Notes: generated by a model not told the origin, from the letters alone. DNA of 64,000 nt from Apoderus coryli (GCA_911728435.2 OU452198.1:3844001-3908000); one strand, 5' to 3'; positions 26,201 to 34,815 are shown, counted from the first letter of the stretch. Program-made: numbers and translations.

Positions 26201-29200
26201 TGTGTTTCTGTCTGGGTAGATGTAATCTAAATAAATAAATAAATATACCGGGTGGTCCATTTATCTTGAGACAGCCTTATATCTTAAAAACGGCACATAA
26301 TCTTTAATAATAAAATATAATACACCGGGTGTTCTATCTACCCCGTTACTGGGACATCCTGTATGTACGATAATATATGTTGTAAATCGTTTACATTAAA
26401 CCCTAAATTTTTTGTATTTAACATTTCCTTCTACAGGGTGAAACAACAATGTTAAAGGGGGTGTGTGTTTACAAATGATCACCCAGTACTTACCTGCTAG
26501 TTAGAGTTTATTACAAGAAGACTACATTGTTGTAAGATTCCTCATTTTGAAATTTCCTGTTTATTAAGCGGCGTTAGAATCATAAATAAATTAATTTTTG
26601 TTAAACTTTTTTTTGAAGTTATGTCAGATAACTTTATTTAAATACATTATTTGTTATTAACAATAAAACGATGCTGCACGATTACTTTCAAAATAGTTTT
26701 AGGGTAGAATTTTCGAAGTGTTTGTAAGTCAAATAAGAAGCACATAAGCTATATAGCTGGAAGGCTTCTATTTCGAATCTGCATTTCTCCCGTCTGTAAA
26801 AACGGTAACATATACTATAGATCAGGGATTCCCCAAGTGGGCGATAACGCCCCCTTGTGGGCGTTGCAGGCCTAAAGGGGGGCGGTAAGAGATCCAGAAA
26901 GAATGGGGGTGTTGTGTAGAGGCTTGGGGGGCGATTTGTAATTTTATCTAGCTAGGAGGACACCGACTGAGCTCTCGACTACAACTTCTGAACATCAACT
27001 AATATTAATTAAGAGTAGTTAAGAGCTCAAACTCGGTTCGCGTATCAATCGGCTTGTTCATAGAATACTTGTTCTTACTTGTTGAGTACGATTGAGCGTC
27101 GAATGAGATAAACGAGTTTATGCATGTTTATTCCTGTCGGTGCGTGCTACTTATGCAATCCTATATAAACAAGGTAATATTTATTTTATTCTCACCTGCG
27201 GTTTCGCGCGTAATAGATAAGCAGTACTTAAGTTTAACAATTACTTACGTATTTCTCAAAACAAAACAATGTCAGAAGTAAAAAAGAAGAGACTGCAATA
27301 CTGTGCGGAATATATTAAATTCGGATTCATTGAAAATCCCACAAACCCATCGTCGCCTTTGTGCCTTCTATGTCTAAAAACATTTTCGAATCAAGCAATG
27401 AAGCCTTCAAGACTGCAAGATCATTTGAATAAAATGCATCCAGATAAGAAAGACAAGAATGTAGTATATTTTCAAGACCTAGAGAAGAAGCATAATACTC
27501 AGCCAAGTGTAGCAAAACTATTCGTTCGAGCTTCGTACAATATCTCTTTAATTGCTCAAAAACGCAAACCACACAACATCGGAGAAGAGTTAATTTTGCC
27601 AGCAATAAAGGAAGTAATAACTACTGTGCTTCATATACCGGCCGCAGATATTATCCGAAAAATTGCTTTTAGTAATAATTCTGTGCAAAGACGAATTGAT
27701 GAAATGGCTGAAAACATTGAAGGCTCATTGTGCAATTATCTGAGGACTAGTCAATTTTCAATTCAGCTCGATGAGTCCACTTTACCAACTAATAAAGCAT
27801 TGTTGCTGTCTTACGTGAGGTTTATTAAAGATGAGAAAATATGTGAAGAACTATTGTTCGCTAGAAATTTAGAGACCGATACAAAAGGCGAAACCATATT
27901 TAATACATTGGAAAAGTTTTGTGATGAGAAAGAAATTCCCTTGAAAAATATTATATCAGTTGCTAAGGCTGGCGCTCCGGCTATGACAGGGTGCCATAAC
28001 GGCTTCATAGCGTACTTAAAAAATAAAATTCCAGATGTCCTTGCTGTTGTACATTACGTAATTCATAGACAACATTTGGTTTCTAGAAACTTAAGTGAAC
28101 GACTATTTCAATCACTGCAATATGTCATCAAAGCAGTCAATATAATCCGTAACAGCTCTTTGAATGACAGATTATTTCATCAGCTTTGTGTTACTAATGA
28201 CGAAGATTTCAACCGTTTGTTGCGTCATACTGAAGTTCGTTCGCTATCAAGAGGCAATTGTCTGACTCGATTTTACAACCTGTTTGACTCTGTGATACAG
28301 TTCTTGGAAACTAAAGATACAGGATTGCGCAACAAGCTCATTACATCAAAGAATGATATAGCTTACATGACAGACCTATATAAATTGTTCAACGACATGA
28401 ATCTCCAACTGCAAGGCGATGAACTAAATTTAATTAAAACAAAAAATGTCGTTGCTGCTTTCGCAGCCAAACTGCTTCTGCAAAAAAAGAATATGGGCAG
28501 ACGTGAGTTTCACAATTTTCCGAATTTACCCGTATCCTACAGAAACGACGACTGGTTTGCCTACTGCCAACATTTGGAAAACCTCCACATTGACTTCACC
28601 GAATGATACCAGGACATTTTGAACTTGGAAATACCAGACTGGGTGTTGGATCCGTTTTCAAATGTCAACACAGCAATGTCACCTCAGCTGGAAGAAGAAC
28701 TTATAGAATTGACAACAAACGAGGAAATAAAAATCAAGTTCAAAAATTGCTATCATGAATTTTGGCTCCAAAAACCGATCCCGCAATTGTACCCTGGATT
28801 GTGGTCAATCGTTCAACGAGTCTTGATAGCATTCCCATCGCCATATTTGTGTGAACGTGGATTTAGTGCTGTCGGAACGCTGCTTACTAAAAATCGAAAT
28901 CGTTTGCATGTCGTGGCGACTTGCGGCTGTTCTTGTGTAAATTGGAACCTGATATCAACAAACTTATTAAACAGCATCATATTCATCCTTCACATTAGTT
29001 TTTATATAAGAATCGATTATGTTTGTTTTATTTTGAATAAAAGATACTTTGTCTGAATACTATAAAGTTGCGTTTTAATAATCATTCTCATTGGCAGGTG
29101 TCGCCCGTAAGAGTTAACTTGAGACCTGAACGCCGTTGTGTACTACCTACTGAGCTCAGGGCCCAAATTAACTCTTGTGGATTATAGTAAAAGTCTCGTT

Positions 29201-32200
29201 TAGAATGAATGTTTAATATCTGCTAATATAGCTCACAATAATTAATTAATTTGATTTGAAATTCTAGTGGTTTTTAAGTAGGTGAAAAAAGAGGGGCGCT
29301 CAAAAATAATTTATTCTCAAAGTGGGCAGTAGACAAAATAAGTTTGGGAACCCCTGCTATAGATGAACGTGTGTGTGAAATGATTAAAGTCTTTCTGGAG
29401 TTGGAAGAAAACGTCGTGGTTTTGACGAGAGGGAAATTGAGACGTACGTAGACTTTTTCCTTTGAGTTTATTTGAAGCCAAAGGTCTATGCTCTAAATCA
29501 TAGATGATGTGATCAAGATATTAGCGTGAAGATGTGTGGAAATGTTGTCCACAATTTTTGTAAAAGGATCGTCTGTTGGCAGGTGCTCTCAGAGGAGGTC
29601 AATCAAAGATATTGTTATTAATTAGTTCTTTAGGCATGGATTAGTTCGATTCGGTCGATATGATGCAAAATGAATGCGAAGCTTTTACTGCTGGCGTGTA
29701 TGAGGCTTAAATAACGTGAGTATTTAGCTGTATTAGACTGTTACTATTAAGTTAGTGCATAACTTTCGTCCATGTTCCAAATCTGTTTTACCTAGAGGAT
29801 TCTCTTTTTCGGCTATAGGTGTAGGTGTTTCATCTGGTTCTTTAAGTTTAACGCGTTTTAACTGTACATCAGCTGAAAATGTCAACATTAAAGTAGGATA
29901 AACATACAAAGCACAAGATGAGTCAACATGTTTGTTTATTGTTTATGCTGTATCTATAGGTGAAAATGGAATGATAAGATTATATACAAACATAGGAAGA
30001 GACATGTAAAAGCTTGTTGGAGATACTTCAATAAGTACCTAAGATGTGTATTTGTCTGCTAAATGAGCAACATAGTTTTTTTTATTATAATTAATTAATG
30101 TGTTCACTGAAAATGTTCTGCCTAAGATTTTTGCTTTCGTTTAACGAATTGACGCTGGTTACTATCTACCTATTCCAAGATTAAAATTATGGAAATGAGG
30201 TACCTTTACTCCCTAAATCAGTTCAGTTGACTTTTCCGCACGAAACGATACGCTCTAAACTGGAATAAATCGATTCGAAGGCGTGATAGCATGTTATACC
30301 GGGTGGACAGGTAGCATATCTCAGGAAGTAATAGTCGTAGGACAATAGGAAAAAAATTCTTTTAGGGAAATCGACAATGGGAAATCGCTGGAAATAGTTT
30401 TTTAGTTCCTAACTATACGGCTAGGGGGCGTAATAGATACAGTAATGCGAAAAATGCATTTTTATTGAAAATTTCGCAATATAAGTTAGAAAAACAATAC
30501 TACCACAGTAATGCTACTGAGATTCGGCATCTTTTTGGTGTATCACTTTTTATTGTGCGGCTTGAAATAAAGGCAGCAGGGAAGGACGAAATTTTACCTG
30601 TGATAATGTCTATAACTTTGGTTTGGCTTAACCGAATTTATCAATCTAATTTTTGTTTAAGAACTCAAGCCTTGCTGATGAAGAAAAAAAGATTTCAAAT
30701 CATAATTGTTTTTCGGGGCTCCGCTAGATGGCGATATTTGCATCGCCTAAGGTTTTTTTGATTTTTCTTTAAAAACTTAAATGGAATGATACAAATATTT
30801 TATCAAAAATGAAAAGTAAATTGAATTTGCAACAAAAAAGTCCAAAACCGCACAGGAAAATCTTTATTCGTTTGAGAGTTATGGCCAAAAGAATGTTGTT
30901 CACCAAAATTCGTTGAAAAATCATGTATCTTTAATTTTCCGTGATCAAGAATGCCATGGGAAATAAAGAAATAGGTTTAAACTGTATTAAACTGATAGTT
31001 TAACAAATAAAAATAATGAAAGATCCATTAAAATTACCAAAATGCAGAGCTTTCATAAAATTTGTTAAAAGAGGTAGATCTAGATACCCATGAAACAAAA
31101 TTGGGAAGTTTCCATGCATGGAGACAAATAAATAAACGCGAATATGCTGCTAAATACCAATAATTAATTTACGCTGTTGCCAAGTTTTATAAAATGTATC
31201 GTTTTCTCAATTCTTAGGATACAGTGTGTGCGTGGAGTTAAGGCCCGGAGCACGTGGTTCTTTAGCTGGAAGGTTATGGTTAGGCATCAACTAATATCTT
31301 AAAACTATAGAACAAACGCAAGAAACTTAGGCAGGAAGTTTTTCGTTGGCCATTGATGTATAACATGAAAAAGTACAGGGTGATTCGTTATAAATTGAAT
31401 TACTTATTTGACTTTTTTTTGATGCTTTGCAAAAAATATAAAATTTTTCTAATTTAATATAATTTTTTTTATGTGACGCAAAATTTTATAAGAGGATCAT
31501 TGACGAGGGAAATTAATATACACTGTGTCCCAGATAAAAATGGAATCTTAAATTAGAGATAAGTTGTACATTTTAAAAACCTTTTAAATGGTGTTTTCAA
31601 AAGTAGAGTAACTTTGGCCGTTTTTGAGAATTTTTGCAAACACTATTTTTGCAATTTTCGTTTTTATTTATTTATGACGTTATTTTTACAGATATAAAAA
31701 AATTAAAAGCACCTTCTTATTGTTACTTTTTGAGGAGGATAAGATAGCGTTTGCAAATTTTCTACCATCTACTTTTGAATTGAAAATGGCTTTAAATTTA
31801 ACAATAAAAAATCCAGCGCCGTATTTAAAAAAACGAAGTTGATGATGGTTTTTCAAAAACAAAACATCGTAGTGAAAATTTGTAAACGCTATCTTTTCTG
31901 CTCAAAAAGTAACAATGAGAAAGTGCTTTTATTTTTATATCTATTTTATTTTTCAACAGAAAATCGATTTACAGAGCAATCTTACAAAATTACTTAATCT
32001 TAATAATAACAATACAAATAAACCGAAACAGAAAGAAAGAAACATCATACATTCAACTTAAATGTTCATTCAAAACACCCAAAACAGTACTTAAGTGATC
32101 AAAAAAAATATCACTCTCATCGCTTATAAAGTTATATGTCTAACACATTGTGTAGATAGGCGACTTCATCAACAAATTGGTCCTAGGTCGGTCGTTATAA

Positions 32201-34815
32201 AATAAATTAGAAGATCTCGAATTTTGCCTTGGTACCAAAAAATTCAACTTTTGCAAGAGTTCAGCGCAATCAATCTTACTATGCAATATATTAAAAAGGA
32301 ATTTTACTGTATGAATTTTTCGTCTTAATTCTAAACTTTGTATTTGACATCTTGTTAACAAGATGTCATACTCTATTCCTTTTTCTGGATATGATCCATC
32401 AGTTTTGAAACATAAGTATTTTAAGAACTTACGCTGAACTCTCTCATCAGAAACATTGTAACAGTTATAATATGGAAACCATATTAAAGAGTATTCCAGC
32501 TTTGACCTGACATAAGCATAGTATAAGGTTTTTATTGTACCCATATTCTCAAAAGATCTGGAATTTCTCACAATGTAGCCATAAGATCTAGATACACTCA
32601 GAATTATGTTATTTATATGTATATCGAATGAAATAAGCTTATCAAAGGTCACACCAACATGCTTAATGGACTCAGGACGATTTAAAATCGTCTCACCAAT
32701 CGTATACTCGAAATGAATGGCTGATTTTTTTCTGGTATATGACATAACTTTACACTTGGAAGAGTTCAAGTTCAATTTGTTTTCCTCACACCAGTTCAAT
32801 GCAAATCCATATCACGCTGCAAACGATTACAATCGTCAAGATTATTAACGGAATTAAAGATTTTCATGTCGTCCTCAAAGAGCATTCAGTAGGCCGGCTA
32901 AGTCATTTATAAAAATTAAAAACAATAATGGGCCCAGATTCGACCCTTGCGGAACACCAGATGACATATGGTATCTTGACGATTTATATCCATTATGGAG
33001 AACATATTGGGATCTATTAGTGATATAGGAATGGATTAGCGAAACAGATCCAGCTCCAAGCCCAAACACAGTAAGCTTGTTCAACAGAACCATTTATTCT
33101 GTCACATGCTTTGGCAAAGTCCGTGTAAATCATATCGACCTGCCCTCCTCCATCAACAGTTACTGAAGTAAATTGTGTAAACACAGAAAGATCAGTAAGC
33201 GTGGACCTGCCACCGATAAAACCGTGTTGATTTATTGATACATTAGGCTTTGTCACTCTATAAATCCTCAAACATAGCTTTAAGAAATTTGATAATATGG
33301 ATATAGGTCTATAATTACAAATACAAGCCCTGTCATCGCTCTTAAAAATCGGACACACCTTCGCAACCTTCCAATCCTGTGGAAAAACACCGTATGTATG
33401 GAATGGCTTTATTTTCCTCGCCCTGATTCTTCAGCCTTATCAATTCTTCTTTCGGAATTCTATAGCTTTCCCGTTGCAATTTAGTTTGATCCTCCCTAAA
33501 TTTAATGTGCGAGTTGGCGCTATTTCCAGTTCTGAGTAATGTTCTTGCATCATTTTCTGAGCTGAGGATGACTTTAATTGGTTGTGTTTTATGAGGTGCG
33601 TATTGCCCTAATCTATAAGTTTTTAAAACGTTCGTGTTTACTCCTTCTATTGCCGCAAGGGCAGCATAATAAGCATTATAATAATAAGTGCATAAAAATA
33701 ATAAGAGCGAAAAGAATTCGTCAGTATCTGTCGACCCTTGCCTCGGTCTGGTTCTACTGAATTAGACTGAGGCCCTGCTAAATTCAACAAAATCCCCTGT
33801 GTAGGTAAAACCAGTCATTTTGTCCGCTACGCCATAACATTATTTTTCATTTATATATTCACGCACACAAATTCATTTTATAATTTGTAAAAATAACGTC
33901 AGAAATAAAAAAAAAAACGAAAATTTCAACAAATAGTTTTTCCAAAAATTCTCGAAAACGGCTAAAGTTACTTTACTTTTGAAAACACCATTTAAAAGGT
34001 GTTTAAATTGTACAACTTTTCTCTAATCTAAGCTATCCCATTCTGATCTTGGACACAATCTATATAAGAACAGATTTTATGATTCAATATGAAACTTTCA
34101 GGATTCCATGTAGGATTCCTTGCAATGATCAGTTGTTTAATACGATTCTGTATCTATGATTCAGTCAGTTGAAGGGAATTCGAGTGCAAACTTGGCACCG
34201 ACAGCAACCAAATGATTTTTTTATGCCAGCGACACACAAACGCATTATAGACAGTTTTTGTGCCTGAAAACATTGATGCTCAGCAAACTCCCTCGTAAAA
34301 CCCTTGTTGATAAGAGCCAAAAAATCTGTCTAGATAGGCTCTTTTCAACAAGGCCTTTAAAATAATTCATGAAGGTGTCCTTACAGGAAGATTTGTTAAC
34401 GATTTTAGAGCCTGCAAGCGGAAGTGTCAATTTTCAAAATTTTTCGATACGGTTGAATTATTTTTTCAAGAACTTACTTTCATTTGTAACGAATCACTCT
34501 GTTAGATTTTGCTCACGTAACAGGAAAATACTGGTTACTGTATTTTTGTTGTTTTTCTAAAATCTGAAAACTTGCATACCGAATTTAATTACTGGTTCAT
34601 CTGAATCTATTGACGATATCGACAATTCTGACGAGCTAGACGATGACGAGGATGTACTGTCTCTTTTCTGTGCCTGTTTCAATAGTGGTGGTGTTTGTTT
34701 TGGTGCGGGTGGTTCAGGATCCGGTCCAGCTTTAACCCATGGTGGTCGGAACACTGTTCTTTCCGCTGGATTTGCTGTGCCGGTTTTACCAGCAGGCATA
34801 TTTGGTGATGTATGT
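7914..34815 (-). CDS. WH2-domain coiled-coil actin-binding protein, ten 3' exons
   Basis: A host gene assembled from ten exons: 34580-34815, 29792-29872, 20754-21004, 15426-15586, 15112-15292, 14497-14637, 14195-14425, 11810-11978, 8359-8648 and 7914-8294. Every junction is GT-AG and every phase agrees, giving 706 codons to a TAG. Order of parts: Ser-rich and basic N-terminal linker; a Pro-rich segment ([13 protein letters not shown]); two WH2-like actin-monomer-binding motifs ([19 protein letters not shown] and [20 protein letters not shown]); a Glu/Leu coiled coil; a Gly run; a second coiled coil; a long Asp/Glu/Ser stretch; and a final coiled coil ending DSVLSELG. The 5' end is missing because the first exon here opens in mid-codon. 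The layout recalls the forked/espin bundling proteins, but I cannot confirm this and no ankyrin repeats are visible. An alternative last exon is at 11596-11717. Confidence 0.85.
8359..8648 (-). CDS. WH2 gene, exon i (coiled coil)
   Basis: Acceptor CAATCTGTTCGACAG; donor GAG|GTACGT. Phase 1 in: the split codon gives Gly. Encodes [16 protein letters not shown], an acidic spacer and a long Lys/Glu coiled coil ending NRLKKE. Phase 0 out. Confidence 0.85.
8948..11467. mobile_element. DUF4817-type transposon remnant with ACAGGGTG ends
   Basis: About 38-bp inverted ends: TACAGGATGAACTATCACTC at 8948 and its complement up to 11467. The element carries a broken transposase at 9481-9750 on the minus strand. 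It sits inside a TAGCTCTCCATAT repeat: TAGCTCTCCATATAATATAC is just to the left and TATATATGGAGACTATTAG just to the right, so it is a nested insertion. The rest of the interior is unrecognised, including a run of CGATA/TATCG motifs at 10020-10320. Confidence 0.75.
9481..9750 (-). pseudogene. DUF4817-type transposase remnant
   Basis: Translation contains a helix-turn-helix segment ([20 protein letters not shown]), a spacer with no catalytic domain, and then a C-terminus resembling the family's C-x-EVNGGxFEHLL end ([15 protein letters not shown]). The DDE nuclease core that normally lies between is absent, so this is an internally deleted copy. The family assignment rests on remembered features of DUF4817/Tc3-like proteins in arthropods. 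Confidence 0.6.
11596..11717 (-). CDS. WH2 gene, alternative last exon
   Basis: Acceptor GTGTAATTTTAG; phase 1 in, and 40 codons to [23 protein letters not shown] and on to ESFGTY. It joins exon h in frame (Gly-Val). Using it would give a shorter isoform that lacks the acidic stretch and the last coiled coils. No strong AATAAA is visible after it. Confidence 0.65.
11810..11978 (-). CDS. WH2 gene, exon h (coiled coil)
   Basis: Acceptor TCCTATTTACAG; donor GGCG|GTAATA leaves in phase 1. Encodes a continuous coiled coil ([20 protein letters not shown] to [11 protein letters not shown]). Two downstream exons, 11596-11717 and 8359-8648, both accept phase 1. Confidence 0.85.
12186..13918. mobile_element. 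TAGCTCTCCATAT-ended element with internal tandem repeats
   Basis: Inverted ends are TAGCTCTCCATAT at 12186 and ATATGGAGAGCTA ending at 13918. After a (TCTG)n tract at about 12310, the interior is built of roughly nine diverged units of about 130 bp, each with TTGATAGAATATAACCTAAA, ATAGGCGTTCGTAAATAG and GGGTCAAAA. The ACTTAACGGATTTTAACC block occurs twice. No coding sequence. The same 5' end reappears at 63463, and fragments occur at 8928 and 11476. Confidence 0.8.
13937..14163 (-). mobile_element. Crypton 5' fragment (copy 1)
   Basis: Reverse complement of 35243-35460: the 5' flank and first codons ([15 protein letters not shown]) of a DUF3504/KIAA1958-type Crypton, then truncated. It lies within the intron just downstream of exon g, about 30 bp from its splice donor. 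Confidence 0.85.
14195..14425 (-). CDS. WH2 gene, exon g (coiled coil and glycine run)
   Basis: Acceptor TTCTAG, donor AAG|GTCAGT, phase 0. Heptad-rich helix from [20 protein letters not shown] to [10 protein letters not shown], then seven glycines and TGNTTDDK. Confidence 0.88.
14497..14637 (-). CDS. WH2 gene, exon f (second WH2 motif)
   Basis: Acceptor CCCATTTCAG, donor CCT|GTAAGT, phase 0 on both sides. Encodes [20 protein letters not shown] and then [18 protein letters not shown]. Joined to exon e it completes the second WH2 motif across the splice. The 474-bp intron between them holds a mariner fragment. Confidence 0.88.
14690..15065 (+). pseudogene. Mariner transposase fragment
   Basis: The frame reads [19 protein letters not shown], then a TGA where Trp is expected, then [20 protein letters not shown] and on to [10 protein letters not shown]. 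The first (TGDES) and second (HHDN) catalytic aspartates of the mariner DDD nuclease are present. Both the N-terminal DNA-binding half and the third Asp region are missing. It lies opposite to the host gene and fills most of the intron between the two WH2 exons. Confidence 0.9.
15112..15292 (-). CDS. WH2 gene, exon e (first WH2 motif)
   Basis: Acceptor TTGTTTTAG, donor CAA|GTGAGT. Encodes [20 protein letters not shown], then the amphipathic helix plus [17 protein letters not shown] signature of a WH2 motif, then [17 protein letters not shown] leading into the next WH2 motif. Confidence 0.88.
15426..15586 (-). CDS. WH2 gene, exon d (proline-rich)
   Basis: Acceptor TTTTCCCTTTAG, donor CTCAA|GTACGT. 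Encodes [20 protein letters not shown] and then a Pro/Ala tract suited to profilin or SH3 binding, followed by [13 protein letters not shown]. Phase 0 in, phase 2 out. Confidence 0.85.
15953..16275 (+). repeat. About 320-bp ACAGGGTG-ended repeat, copy 1
   Basis: Runs from TACAGGGTGGGCAAATTTCG to AAATGAGACACCCTATATA, with a mid block CGTCACGTTCGATTTTCTTG. The opposite-strand copy is at 36191-36512, and a decayed end is at about 53800-53870. The two ends share the motif but little else. Confidence 0.85.
16276..17155. other. Noncoding intron filler
   Basis: No gene. AT-rich, with scattered short blocks of repeats seen elsewhere. Confidence 0.4.
17161..17358 (-). pseudogene. Mariner transposase C-terminal fragment
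   Basis: [20 protein letters not shown], then [11 protein letters not shown], matches the mariner C-terminal region (LKKxLxGRRFSSNEExIxxxxxYF). A frame change after DVA leads to YFYGWNETM. It could be the tail of the mariner at 14.7 kb or of another copy; its orientation is opposite. Confidence 0.75.
17476..18200 (+). repeat. Solo arm of the long-inverted-repeat DUF4817 element
   Basis: Reads TACAGGGTTATTCACGCC, then CCAAATATAAGAAATGAACC, TGGAATGCCCTGTATATG, CAGGGTGTCCAATAATATA, TGGAACACCTGGTATATG and GACCGCCCTGTATTTGATG, in the same order as the left arm at 48380-48940. The outer 120 bp match the right arm end at 50355-50476. No second arm follows, so it is a half element. Confidence 0.85.
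18434..19372 (-). mobile_element. Non-LTR retrotransposon A, 3' part
   Basis: The reverse transcriptase palm is recognisable: [19 protein letters not shown] (block B) and the catalytic block FYTDDVTV, then the thumb ([34 protein letters not shown]). A frame change at about 18890 leads into the C-terminal part ([14 protein letters not shown]). The 3' end has AATAAAG and a (CTAT)n tail at 18434-18450. Truncated at the 5' end by the repeat beginning at 19374. Confidence 0.88.
19374..19680. repeat. ACAGGGTG-ended miniature element
   Basis: From TACAGGGTGAGTCACGAG to ACTTCACCCTGTATA, about 300 bp without coding sequence. It abuts the truncated 5' end of retrotransposon A. Confidence 0.65.
19965..20628. 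mobile_element. Fold-back element carrying a transposase C-terminus
   Basis: Arms of about 210 bp: CAATAATTCACCCTGTATG at the left and CATACAGGGTGAATTATTG at the right, with the interior of each arm running from TTATTTGTTT to AATAAAACAGTTTTAAC. The unique centre is coding remnant (20180-20371). A further partial copy of one arm is stuck on at 20629-20690, beside exon c of the WH2 gene. Confidence 0.85.
20180..20371 (+). pseudogene. DUF4817-type transposase C-terminal remnant
   Basis: Translation ends [17 protein letters not shown] and then TAA. This matches the CIEVNGxHFEHLL ending of DUF4817/Tc3-like transposases. Nothing of the DDE core remains. Confidence 0.6.
20754..21004 (-). CDS. WH2 gene, exon c
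   Basis: Acceptor TGTGTTTAG, donor GATAAG|GTAAAA. Opens [15 protein letters not shown], the same (A-x-VQL-[KR]-[KR]) start as exon b. The rest is Lys/Pro/Ser-rich linker ending [10 protein letters not shown]. Phase 1 in, phase 0 out. Confidence 0.8.
21186..21378. repeat. 190-bp miniature element with conserved palindrome
   Basis: Ends ATATAGGGTGTTCCATTTG and AGCAATCACCCTGTATAT. Contains an uninterrupted CTTCCGGTATAACCGGAAG palindrome at about 21223-21241. Confidence 0.8.
21700..22640 (-). mobile_element. Non-LTR retrotransposon B, RT fragment
   Basis: Reads [39 protein letters not shown] (block A), [19 protein letters not shown], then VSTGLP. The block B segment (QGS..GPLLF) is deleted, and the frame resumes at [16 protein letters not shown] (catalytic YADD, about 22280) and continues through [13 protein letters not shown] and the C-terminal region. 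One deletion and frameshift, with both ends truncated. Confidence 0.88.
22754..23144. other. Noncoding spacer with repeat copy
   Basis: AT-rich filler, then at 23013-23145 the reverse-strand copy of the 150-bp repeat described at 2482 (ACTGGGTGATCATTATTTAT). Confidence 0.6.
23145..23967. mobile_element. Fold-back element, 823 bp
   Basis: Arms of about 140 bp (left to about 23290, right from about 23840), with outer ends ACACAGGGTGTTACGTAAG and ATTAATACCCTGTA. A second ACAGGGTGTTAAA box lies inside each arm. The centre (poly-T/A runs) is noncoding. Confidence 0.88.
23970..26245 (+). mobile_element. Non-LTR retrotransposon C, degenerate
   Basis: Begins at the end of an endonuclease domain ([27 protein letters not shown]). 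Then the linker ([20 protein letters not shown]), [16 protein letters not shown], a deletion around block 1-2, [20 protein letters not shown] (block A), [20 protein letters not shown] (block B), [11 protein letters not shown] (block C, FADD) and [16 protein letters not shown]. At least four frame changes. The 3' end carries a (TAAA)n tail at 26228-26245. Closely related in sequence to elements D and G. Confidence 0.9.
26247..26490. repeat. Cluster of ACCGGGTG/ACAGGGTG repeat pieces
   Basis: TACCGGGTGGTCCATTTATC starts at 26246, ACCGGGTGTTCTATC follows at about 26323, then the third copy of the 150-bp repeat at 26344-26488 ending GATCACCCAGT. Confidence 0.75.
26823..29356 (+). mobile_element. 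hAT transposon, near complete, with 8-bp duplications
   Basis: Imperfect inverted ends CAGGGATTCCCCAAG (left) and CAGGGGTTCCCAAAC (right, complement), the form typical of Charlie/ZBED-like hAT elements. The 8 bp CTATAGAT stands immediately outside both ends (26815-26822 and 29357-29364): a perfect hAT-type target duplication. The element is 2534 bp with a single transposase gene interrupted by one stop. Confidence 0.96.
27269..29056 (+). pseudogene. hAT transposase (ZBED5-like), one premature stop
   Basis: Begins [20 protein letters not shown]. Parts in order: a BED-type zinc finger (CLLCLKTF, then His-x4-His near residue 50), then the RNase H-like core with catalytic Asp in [11 protein letters not shown] (about residue 167), LSYVRFI, the second-acidic-residue region and [12 protein letters not shown], and [12 protein letters not shown] (usually RWLSRG). 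A TGA at 28604-28606 interrupts the frame after LHIDFTE. The same frame continues through IPDWVLDPF to the C-terminal dimerisation motif ([21 protein letters not shown]). After RNRL the end is shifted and ends in an unrelated tail. Otherwise intact, so the copy is recent. It cuts and pastes DNA in the nucleus; this copy is probably inactive. Confidence 0.93.
29365..31516. other. Noncoding stretch around exon b
   Basis: Holds exon b of the WH2 gene (29792-29872) and otherwise intron sequence. Repeat ends are seen at about 30296 (TACCGGGTGGACAGG) and 31375 (TACAGGGTGATTCG). The open frame around 30465-30761 on the plus strand has no family resemblance. Confidence 0.45.
29792..29872 (-). CDS. 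WH2 gene, exon b
   Basis: 81-base microexon with acceptor GACATTTTCAG and donor CTAG|GTAAAA. The split Gly/Ala codon reads GCT, giving [19 protein letters not shown] and on to ENPL. Phase 1 in and out, so it can be skipped without a frameshift. It opens like exon c. Confidence 0.75.
31948..33880 (-). mobile_element. Non-LTR retrotransposon D, internally deleted
   Basis: From 5' to 3' on the minus strand: an ORF1 piece (33415-33690), then directly [60 protein letters not shown] (block A), [20 protein letters not shown] (block B) and [18 protein letters not shown], then a C-terminal part intact to its stop (32140). The catalytic block C is garbled (ILCLVCEDDMKIF). The endonuclease is missing. 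Related to C and G. Confidence 0.88.
33415..33690 (-). pseudogene. Non-LTR ORF1 fragment
   Basis: Translation [52 protein letters not shown] resembles the conserved ORF1 segment next to the zinc knuckles of insect non-LTR elements (a basic beta strand, then a DQT-x-x-QR helix). It is joined directly to RT sequence by a deletion. Confidence 0.6.
34065..34579. repeat. Noncoding stretch with a strong hairpin
   Basis: CCTTGTTGATAAGAGCC (34304-34320) pairs with GGCTCTTTTCAACAAGG (34339-34355) around a loop containing TCTGTCTAGA. The rest shows no gene. Confidence 0.6.
34580..34815 (-). CDS. WH2 gene, exon a (5'-most seen)
   Basis: Acceptor TACAATTTCAG; enters with one base of a split codon and leaves in phase 1 at CG|GTATGC. 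Encodes a basic/Pro segment ([19 protein letters not shown]), then a pure serine run and [15 protein letters not shown] competing donor 13 bases earlier (CCA|GTAATT) exists but would break the phase with exon b. Confidence 0.75.

Larger units (their letters stand above)
31517..34064. mobile_element. Inverted-repeat element split by a retrotransposon
   Basis: Arms of about 170 bp, 31517-31690 (TATACACTGTGTCCCAG) and 33890-34064 (complement). Next to the left arm is a hairpin pairing 31703-31765 with 31873-31940 (AGATAGCGTTTGCAAATTTT). Retrotransposon D lies inside, so the original element was only about 0.6 kb. Confidence 0.8.

Noticed and set aside
30465..30761. 98-codon plus-strand frame
   Set aside because: No family resemblance; AT-rich chance frame inside an intron.
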